DNA of 27,088 bases, from contig JBOGUF010000171.1 in assembly GCA_050696075.1 (NCBI GenBank), positions 1 to 27,088 on the forward strand, written 5' to 3'. A model generated the notes under the pieces. That model was given only the letters and a program-made list of their open reading frames with translations, was not told where the DNA came from and ran no database searches. The DNA comes from JBOGUF01 sp050696075. GTDB lineage: Bacteria > Chloroflexota > Chloroflexia > Thermomicrobiales > UBA6265. This document shows positions 1 to 5,283 of this stretch, one piece after another. Position 1 is the stretch's first letter. Every line of letters begins with the position of its first letter. The position numbers and the translations under genes were made by a program.

Positions 1-102
1 AGCAGCCGCGTGCTGCGCAAGGTGCTCAGCCATACCCTGGTGACCCTGATCAGTGCCACCCTGGGGCATCCCCCCTTGCAACACGCCCACCTCCTGACCT
101 GA
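1..102 (+). CDS. C-terminal tail of an unidentified protein (partial, possibly transposase)
   Basis: Frame 1 is open from the window edge to a TGA at 100-102, giving 33 residues that begin SSRVLRKVLSHTLV and end HAHLLT. The gene begins outside the window. The basic, helix-like tail and its position next to a toxin-antitoxin pair and repeats would suit a transposase end, but no catalytic motif is in view, so this is a guess. It could also be chance open frame in GC-rich DNA. Confidence 0.35.
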   Translation, partial: SSRVLRKVLSHTLVTLISATLGHPPLQHAHLLT

Positions 103-125
103 AATTACCTGCACACGGGGTTAGC

Positions 126-144
126 TAGGCGTTAGGCGTAAGGG
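126..144 (+). repeat. Degenerate heptamer repeat (TAGGCGT x2 plus partial)
   Basis: Two head-to-tail TAGGCGT units are followed by a decayed AAGGG unit, about 24 bases after the TGA of the upstream partial ORF. It is the shortest member of the heptamer family seen at 2205, 3080, 4113, 5234, 8812, 18146 and 24001. Confidence 0.55.
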
Positions 145-160
145 AACGAAGCGGAGTGAG

Positions 161-187
161 CGACGGCGGGGCGCTGCCCCGTCGTCG
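161..187 (+). other. GC-rich hairpin before the toxin-antitoxin pair
   Basis: A 12-bp stem (161-172 with 176-187, one G-T pair) closes on a three-base GCT loop. No T-tract follows, so a classical terminator is unlikely. It lies just upstream of the Shine-Dalgarno of the antitoxin gene and could stop upstream transcripts or shape the leader of the toxin-antitoxin mRNA; the role is inferred. Confidence 0.5.
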
Positions 188-211
188 GTGTTTGCGGAGG
201 GAGCGACGGCC

Positions 212-481
212 ATGGAGCATGGCGCCTATCGCGAGCGCATCATCCAGGATCCCGCGATTATGGTTGGCAAGCCGGTGGTGAAGGGAACGCGCATTCCCGT
301 GGAGCGCGTGATCCAGCACCTCGCTGAGAATCCCGACTTGCATGACCTCTTTGCCGCATTCCCGCACCTGTCCATCGAGGATGTTCAAGCTTGTTTGGCG
401 TATGCGTACGAACGGCTTGCGGTTGATTGGAAGCGCGAAAAACGCGCGCGGGCTCCCCGCCCCCGTTCCGCTCATGTATGA
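212..481 (+). CDS. DUF433 family antitoxin-like protein
   Basis: This 89-residue protein matches the DUF433 pattern: an N-terminal IIQDPAIMVGKPVVKGTRIPVERVIQHL block, here split in mind as IIQDP, GKPVVKGTRIPV and VIQHLAE, followed by a helical part with LSIEDVQACLAYA. DUF433 proteins usually pair with DUF5615 PIN-like proteins and are thought to be DNA-binding antitoxins. The ATG at 212 was chosen because GGAGGG lies about ten bases upstream; an in-frame GTG at 188 has no such site. The stop overlaps the start of the next gene as ATGA, so the two are surely co-translated. The extreme C-terminus is basic and proline-rich (RARAPRPRSAHV) and may contact nucleic acid or toxin. The family call is firm; the antitoxin role rests on family knowledge. 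Confidence 0.88.
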   Translation: MEHGAYRERIIQDPAIMVGKPVVKGTRIPVERVIQHLAENPDLHDLFAAFPHLSIEDVQACLAYAYERLAVDWKREKRARAPRPRSAHV

Positions 482-1008
482 GATTCCTTATCGATGAGAG
501 CGCGGACGCCCGGGTTGCTGCCTACCTCGATTCTCTTGGCCACGAAGCGACGACAGTAGCGCGTGCCCACGGACCGGGATGGAGTGATGAGAGTGTTCTC
601 GCGCTCGCCTTGAATGAGCGTCGCATCCTCATCACCGATGATCGTGATTTTGGCGAGCTGGTGTTCGTCGAGCATCAGCCGCACGCGGGAGTCATCTATT
701 TTCGGCTCGGAACCTCGGTTCTCTCCGTGCGACTCGCGCGGCTGGACGTTCTCCTTGCTCGCTACGTCATCGTCACACGGCATCTGGTACGCGTGCGCGG
801 TATAGATTCCGCTTCGAGCCGCTTGCATCGTGGCACGAAATGTGTGGTAGGATGGGTAGGTTGCCAGGCGCAACAGGGCAAGCCGCGCCTGATCCCGCGT
901 GAGCGTAACCTAGGCAACCGACACGGTCCCGCACGCTGGTATGATCGGCGGGGGAGATATCCGCCGTGGGCCGGTGGACGTACCCTACGTGGCTCACCGG
1001 CTAGCTAG
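478..1008 (+). CDS. DUF5615 family PIN-like protein (putative toxin) with odd C-terminal extension
   Basis: The protein starts MRFLIDESAD at an ATG overlapping the upstream stop. The first ~107 residues follow the DUF5615 (Mut7-C/PIN-like) pattern: acidic D6-E7 at the end of the first strand, then LITDDRDFGELVF with D54, D55, D57 and E60, then GVIYFRLG. PIN-like folds are metal-dependent RNases and the acidic residues would bind the metal. Family members are usually about 110-125 residues and end soon after a VRVR-like segment, present here at about 104-107. This frame instead runs on to residue 176 with an Arg/Gly/Trp-rich tail lacking domain character. A lost stop or a frameshift near 805-810 would explain it: a TAG in another frame sits right there. 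Toxin activity is inferred from the family and the paired DUF433 gene. Confidence 0.8.
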   Translation: MRFLIDESADARVAAYLDSLGHEATTVARAHGPGWSDESVLALALNERRILITDDRDFGELVFVEHQPHAGVIYFRLGTSVLSVRLARLDVLLARYVIVTRHLVRVRGIDSASSRLHRGTKCVVGWVGCQAQQGKPRLIPRERNLGNRHGPARWYDRRGRYPPWAGGRTLRGSPAS

Positions 1009-1195
1009 CTGGCTCGCTGTCCGGATGGCACAGGGATGGGGAGCCATCTACGGAGCAATGGTCCGAGAGCCGGACGATCGGTTGGCCACATAGGGCCAAA
1101 TAGCGCGTTTTACGTATATCAGTTAACGGGGGCGTATTCGCGCCGACCCGCTTAGTAGCACCCCGCATTCTAGCAGGGTGAGGACAGAAACGACC

Positions 1196-2204
<1,009 letters not shown>

Positions 2205-2206
<2 letters not shown>

Positions 2207-2234
2207 ACGGCAGTCGCCAGACGGCAGACGGCAG
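2205..2234 (+). repeat. Heptamer repeat array AGACGGC (4 units) at the sigma-factor stop
   Basis: The units AGACGGC, AGTCGCC, AGACGGC and AGACGGC follow one another from 2205 to 2232, with a partial unit after. The first unit begins inside the TAG stop codon (2204-2206). It sits between the stop and the terminator hairpin. Confidence 0.75.
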
Positions 2235-2241
2235 AACAAAT

Positions 2242-2285
2242 CGAGGAGGGACGGCCATCATGGCCGTCCCTCCTCGCTTTCTCGG
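2242..2285 (+). terminator. Rho-independent terminator of the sigma-factor gene
   Basis: A perfect 16-bp inverted repeat (2242-2257 with 2261-2276) closes on a three-base TCA loop and is followed by CTTTCT. It lies 36 bases after the sigma-factor stop. The convergent toxin gene ends at 2309, so the near-symmetrical stem may also help terminate that transcript. Confidence 0.85.
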
Positions 2286-2308
2286 ATCGATCCAGGCTCC
2301 TGGTCACG

Positions 2309-2617
2309 TCATCGCGGCAGGTAACGGGCAGCGTCGGCCCGTCTATGGATGATCCGGACGATCTGGATCGCATCGGTTTCGATTCGGTAGCAGACCACAT
2401 GCCGTTCGACGGGGAGAAAGCGGCAACCGGCGCAGAGGTCGTCTCGCCGCTCACCGAACTCGGGATACTGGACCAAATGGTCGATCGCTTGGTCGAGGGC
2501 GATTTGGTATTGCCGCATCTGATCATCGCCCCAGGTCAGTAGGCTGTAGAGCAGGATGTCGTCGTAATCCACCTGGGCTTCGGGCGAGAGAACGACCGCG
2601 CGCTTAGGGGCAGACAT
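2309..2617 (-). CDS. RelE/ParE family toxin
   Basis: This 102-residue protein has the compact ParE/RelE pattern: a first strand (VVLSPEAQVDYDDIL), a helical hairpin (a LVQYPEFGE turn), then C-terminal strands with RFLPVERHVVCYRIE and IVRIIHRR. ParE-type toxins attack DNA gyrase and RelE-type toxins cut mRNA; the sequence alone does not decide which, though the YPEFGERRDDL-like turn is typical of ParE. ATG 2617 starts MSAPKR and overlaps the end of the antitoxin gene by 14 bases, a usual arrangement for translational coupling. The upstream in-frame start at 2662 would lie deep inside the antitoxin gene. The gene is convergent with the sigma factor. Confidence 0.85.
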   Translation of the reverse strand: MSAPKRAVVLSPEAQVDYDDILLYSLLTWGDDQMRQYQIALDQAIDHLVQYPEFGERRDDLCAGCRFLPVERHVVCYRIETDAIQIVRIIHRRADAARYLPR

Positions 2618-2882
2618 CAGGGCTTGGCGTTTCACCTGCCCGCGCACGCCGGGCAGCCACACGGAGCCGCTCGGCGCGCCACTCCGACGTAAACGGCACG
2701 CCTTCTCCCCGGTCGAGCTGGTCGATGCCGACTTGCAGCTTTGCGCGAAGCTGCTGCAACTGCTCGCGCTCCTCCAGCGCCTCCAGCGCCTCTTGGATTA
2801 CTTCGTCAGCGGTGCGGTAGGGGCCGGCTTCGACCTTCTGCCAGACCAGCGCTTCGAGGTGGGGCGCGAGGGTCACGGTCAT
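2604..2882 (-). CDS. ParD-like ribbon-helix-helix antitoxin
   Basis: This 92-residue protein has a short ribbon strand (MTVTLAPHLEALV), a helix and the YRTADEVIQEALEAL segment typical of ParD/CopG-type antitoxins, then a charged helix (EEREQLQQLRAKL) that would wrap the toxin. Such antitoxins bind their own promoter as dimers and neutralise the partner toxin. The start at 2882 follows AAAGGAGGAGA with about five bases of spacing; another in-frame ATG at 2903 would bury that site. A TATGAT-like -10 on the minus strand lies at 2903-2908, without a good -35. It is the first gene of the pair and lies between the sigma gene and its broken copy. Confidence 0.87.
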   Translation of the reverse strand: MTVTLAPHLEALVWQKVEAGPYRTADEVIQEALEALEEREQLQQLRAKLQVGIDQLDRGEGVPFTSEWRAERLRVAARRARAGETPSPDVCP

Positions 2883-2948
2883 CGGCGTCTCCTCCTTTCC
2901 CAATCATACGAGATGCCGATCGGCGATTGCGCGTTGTTTCCTTTGTAG

Positions 2949-3077
2949 CATGCCGCGCAGACCCGCGCGGTCTACGGCATCGGCCGGGAGCGGGTGCGCC
3001 AGATCGAGCACGAGGCGCTACAGAAGCCGCGGCGCCTCGACGGGGATCGGCTGTTCGCCTATCACCAGGAACTCTGA
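2949..3077 (+). pseudogene. Fragment of a second RpoD-like sigma factor (region 4.2 only)
   Basis: This frame encodes VYGIGRERVRQIEHEALQ and, further on, RLDGDRLFAYHQEL before a TGA at 3075-3077. It matches the last ~32 residues of the intact sigma factor (ISRERVRQIENEALQ ... RLDGDRLFAYHQEL) with few changes. Many third-base differences show it is a diverged paralog and not a recent duplication. One change (KPRR for KLRR) puts a proline in the final helix. The frame is closed by a TAG at 2946-2948, so regions 1-3 and most of region 4 are gone. The ParDE module lies between the two homologous ends. Confidence 0.8.
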
Positions 3078-3079
3078 CG

Positions 3080-3100
3080 AGCCGTCAGCCGTCAGCCGTG
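3080..3100 (+). repeat. Heptamer repeat array AGCCGTC (3 units)
   Basis: AGCCGTC, AGCCGTC and AGCCGTG run in tandem, starting three bases after the TGA of the sigma-factor fragment. It has the same length, position relative to a stop codon and general form as the array at 2205. Confidence 0.7.
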
Positions 3101-3102
3101 AT

Positions 3103-3138
3103 GAGAGGGCCGGGAAGCATCGCTCCCCCAGCCCTCTC
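3103..3138 (+). other. Hairpin after the sigma fragment
   Basis: GAGAGGGC (3103-3110) pairs perfectly with GCCCTCTC (3131-3138) around a 20-base loop that can itself pair partly. There is no clear T-tract. It may be the relic terminator of the lost sigma paralog. Confidence 0.4.
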
Positions 3139-3172
3139 TATCCGTGTTCTTGACCGCGAAGGACATGACTGC

Positions 3173-3211
3173 TTGACAACGCTGACACATGTCAGTAGTA
3201 TCTGACACATG
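3173..3211 (+). promoter_or_regulatory. Strong promoter with two CTGACACATG operator repeats
   Basis: TTGACA (3173-3178) is followed by a 17-base spacer and TAGTAT (3196-3201). Between and after these boxes lies CTGACACATG twice, at 3182-3191 and 3202-3211, start points 20 bases (two helix turns) apart. The first copy is also half of a near-palindrome CTGACA-CA-TGTCAG (3182-3195). Transcription would begin at about 3208-3209, the A of the start codon, implying a leaderless mRNA. The repeats are likely operators for the ArsR-like protein encoded next; that is inference. Confidence 0.75.
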
Positions 3212-3592
3212 AATGGTGGCGCTGATACCGAACTCGCGACCCCATCCGGTGACGAGCTGCTGCGCGTGCTGGCGGCGCTGGCGAATCCGCACCGGCTGCG
3301 GATTGTCGGCGCCCTGGCCGGGGGCCGCAACTACGTCAGCCAATTGGCGCGTGAGCTGCGGATGAGCCGGCCGCTGTTGCATTTGCACTTGCAGCGGCTG
3401 GAGGGGGCGGGGTTGGTCTCAGGCACGCTGGAACTGTCGGAGGATGGCAAGGCGATGAAATACTTCGCGGTGACAGCCTTTGTGTTCAGCTTGACGCCGG
3501 AGGTCATCGCCGAAGCGGCGCGGACGTTGCGGGACGGCGAAACCGGCGAGGCATCGCCGGGCGCGAGTGACACGCGGGAGGAGGGCCGATGA
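3209..3592 (+). CDS. ArsR-like winged-helix transcriptional regulator
   Basis: The 127-residue protein has a winged helix-turn-helix at about residues 14-90: LLRVLAALANPHRLRIVGAL, then YVSQLARELRMSRPLLHLHLQRLEGAGLV as recognition region, then a wing (SGTLELSEDGKAMKYFAV). This is the ArsR/MarR-like fold typical of repressors that leave DNA on binding a ligand. No Cys-pair metal site of the ELCVCDL type is present, so a metal sensor is unlikely. The C-terminus (about 105-127) is a disordered Gly/Glu/Ser tail. No Shine-Dalgarno precedes the ATG, and the promoter spacing places the transcript start at the ATG, so translation is probably leaderless. It overlaps the next gene by ATGA and leads a three-gene operon; autoregulation through the CTGACACATG repeats is inferred. 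Confidence 0.88.
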   Translation: MNGGADTELATPSGDELLRVLAALANPHRLRIVGALAGGRNYVSQLARELRMSRPLLHLHLQRLEGAGLVSGTLELSEDGKAMKYFAVTAFVFSLTPEVIAEAARTLRDGETGEASPGASDTREEGR

Positions 3593-3840
3593 GCGGCGCC
3601 GGTTGGGGGATCACCATCGTGCTCGGTCTGTTGTTGTCCGGCACGATCATCTCGTCGGTCCTGATCTGGCAGATCTTCCGCACGGTCCAGATCAGCATCG
3701 AGAACGGCGGGGCGCCGGCGCGCGACCGGATCTGGCGCGCGTTGGTCGGACCCTACGAGCGAATGCCGCCGGCGGTCGAGCGCCGGCCGCAGTGCAACGG
3801 TCGGTCGAGCGCGCGGGGCGCGGTGGAGGGGGAGCAGTGA
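3589..3840 (+). CDS. Small single-pass membrane protein, unknown function
   Basis: Not recognised. The 83-residue product has one long hydrophobic helix at about residues 7-30 (GITIVLGLLLSGTIISSVLI), then an amphipathic stretch (WQIFRTVQISIENG) and a basic, proline-containing tail that probably faces the cytoplasm. It overlaps its neighbours by four bases on each side (ATGA at 3589, GTGA at 3837), so all three operon proteins should be made together. The tail beyond residue 50 is of low complexity and may be poorly conserved. A partner or anchor role with the next membrane protein under control of the ArsR-like regulator is the natural guess, not demonstrated. Confidence 0.65.
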   Translation: MSGAGWGITIVLGLLLSGTIISSVLIWQIFRTVQISIENGGAPARDRIWRALVGPYERMPPAVERRPQCNGRSSARGAVEGEQ

Positions 3841-4109
3841 GTTGGGCAGAGGCGGCCTTTATCAGCGCCGTCGTGATCGCGGTGATGGCAGCTATCTCGG
3901 TGACGGTGTGGCAGGTCACCATGACGATGCGAACTCGCACCGCGGCGAAGTCGGCCATCGCCCGCGACGAGGCGTACCGCGGACTCGCCGAGCAGGTCGC
4001 GACCGCGCTCACCACGACCGCCGACGAGCAGGAGCGGATTGCCGATGAGCTGACCGATCTGCGCGGCCGGCTGGGCGCCATCGAGAAGCTGCTGCGCGAG
4101 GTCGAATGA
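3837..4109 (+). CDS. Small membrane protein with cytoplasmic coiled coil, unknown function
   Basis: Not recognised. From GTG 3837 (VSWAEAAF...) it makes 90 residues: a transmembrane helix at about 7-29 (FISAVVIAVMAAISVTVW), then a long charged helix from about 35 to 90 with heptad-like spacing (ALTTTADEQERIADEL, LRGRLGAIEKLL) expected to form a coiled coil. GGAGGGGGA lies just upstream of the GTG, and the start overlaps the preceding stop. Coiled-coil single-pass proteins like this often oligomerise or tether a partner to the membrane. It is the last gene of the ArsR-led operon and is followed by a heptamer array and a terminator. Confidence 0.7.
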   Translation: MSWAEAAFISAVVIAVMAAISVTVWQVTMTMRTRTAAKSAIARDEAYRGLAEQVATALTTTADEQERIADELTDLRGRLGAIEKLLREVE

Positions 4110-4112
4110 GCG

Positions 4113-4143
4113 CCGCGTTAGCCGTTAGCCGTTAGCCGTCAGG
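4113..4143 (+). repeat. Heptamer repeat array AGCCGTT/AGCCGTC
   Basis: A partial unit (GCCGCGTT) leads into AGCCGTT (4120-4126), AGCCGTT (4127-4133), AGCCGTC (4134-4140) and a decayed unit. The array begins three to four bases after the TGA that ends the operon. Confidence 0.75.
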
Positions 4144-4192
4144 AGTTCGACGTTCGATGGAGTGTGTGGCGGGGGCGGTACTCCTGTGGTGA

Positions 4193-4229
4193 CGGCCCCG
4201 GACGCGTCGCATCCGGGGCCGCCTTTCTT
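4193..4229 (+). terminator. Terminator of the ArsR-led operon
   Basis: A perfect 10-bp GC-rich stem (CGGCCCCGGA at 4193-4202 with its complement at 4212-4221) is followed by CCTTTCTT. It lies between the operon and the convergent methyltransferase gene. There is no T-tract on the other strand, so it acts mainly on the plus strand. Confidence 0.75.
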
Positions 4230-5116
4230 CAGGATTCCTTCACGCCGACGCCGACGATCATCTCGCAGGGGCCGACGAAGCCGCTGGCGGTCTCGAATTG
4301 CGAGAGGTCGCGGGTAATTTCGTCCCAGGCGGCGGCTTGCTCGGTCGCGGGCAGGCCGCTCAGCATCTGGTGTAACGCGCCGAACGACTCCCGCTCGAAG
4401 CGGACGCACTCGGCGGCCGAAGCCATGCGCACGGGCGAGGGCACCACTCGCGTTTCGATGCGGGTGAAGGCGGCGCGGGCGAAGGCATCGGCGAGCGCGC
4501 CCTCGCCACCGAGGCTGAAGGGGCCAGGCTGGCCGGGCAGCGGCGGCGGGAGCTGCGCCCGGCGGCGGATGATCCCGACCGGGATTGAGAAGAACTGGTT
4601 CTTGTCGGGCGTGGTATAGACGATCGCGGCGACGCGGCCACCCGGCTTGAGCACGCGCCGTGCTTCGCGCAGCGCCTGTTGCTGATCGGGGAAGTAGATG
4701 AGACCAACGCGGGAGATGACGGCGTCGAACGTGGCGTCGGGCAGTTCGAGGTGCTCGCCGTCCATCGCCCGCGTCTCGAGATTATCGACGCCCCGCGCCC
4801 GCGCCGTCTTGCGCGCATAGTCGAGGATGTTGGCCGAGATGTCGGTGGCGAGGACGGACCCGCCGGGCGCGACCCGTTTCGCCGCGCTGATCGACGGCTC
4901 GCCCGCGCCGGCCGCAACGTCGAGCACGTGTTGTCCGGGACCGAGCCCTGCCAGGTCGAACATCACCTCGGTCGCCGCGCCGAGCCAGTCCTGAATCGCC
5001 GGGGTCCAACGGTGCCAGGCCTCGGCGGCCACCTGCCATTGGTCATGCGTCGTCTGCTTATACCGAGCCGGATCGAACGCCTGAGGTTGCACTTGCACGA
5101 CGGTTTCCGTTGCCAT
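4229..5116 (-). CDS. Class I SAM-dependent methyltransferase (UbiE/Methyltransf_11-like)
   Basis: This 295-residue protein should transfer a methyl group from S-adenosylmethionine to an unknown small molecule. Motif I is VLDVAAGAGEPSI at about residues 64-76, followed by an acidic ribose-binding residue in LATDIS (D92), a motif with DGEHLELPDATFDAVISR, and the post-motif segment REARRVLKPGGRVA. The C-terminal third (FSLGGEGALADAFARAAFT) matches substrate-side regions of UbiE-like enzymes, but no feature fixes the substrate. The ATG at 5116 follows AAAGGAGCG with about six bases of spacing; a longer open frame upstream overlaps the next gene's C-terminus and lacks such a site. It lies downstream of a LuxR-type regulator on the same strand. 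Confidence 0.87.
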   Translation of the reverse strand: MATETVVQVQPQAFDPARYKQTTHDQWQVAAEAWHRWTPAIQDWLGAATEVMFDLAGLGPGQHVLDVAAGAGEPSISAAKRVAPGGSVLATDISANILDYARKTARARGVDNLETRAMDGEHLELPDATFDAVISRVGLIYFPDQQQALREARRVLKPGGRVAAIVYTTPDKNQFFSIPVGIIRRRAQLPPPLPGQPGPFSLGGEGALADAFARAAFTRIETRVVPSPVRMASAAECVRFERESFGALHQMLSGLPATEQAAAWDEITRDLSQFETASGFVGPCEMIVGVGVKES

Positions 5117-5233
5117 ACCCACGCTCCTTTTCTTTCTTGCCTCGAATGGACGTCGCAACCAGGCTACGGGCCAGGGGCGGGTCGACACATCAGGGATATC
5201 CCTGGGTTCCACGCGAGGCGATCCCTGGGATCG

Positions 5234-5283
5234 AGGCGACAGGCGACAGGGATTCTCTTCGCGCTCCTGACGCCTGCCGCCTA
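5234..5283 (-). repeat. Inverted heptamer array between regulator and methyltransferase genes
   Basis: Plus strand AGGCGAC, AGGCGAC, AGGG (5234-5251) is partly complementary to CCTGACGCCTGCCGCCTA (5266-5283). Read on the minus strand, the right part starts inside the regulator's TAG stop codon and runs as AGGCGGC, AGGCGTC, AGG. The two arms could form an imperfect hairpin, a possible terminator of the regulator gene. Confidence 0.6.

Noticed and set aside
1082..1099. TTGGCC-ACATAG-GGCCAA hairpin with GTTTTA downstream, before the sigma factor
   Set aside because: Only six base pairs and a weak T-tract ten bases away; not enough to call a terminator or regulator.
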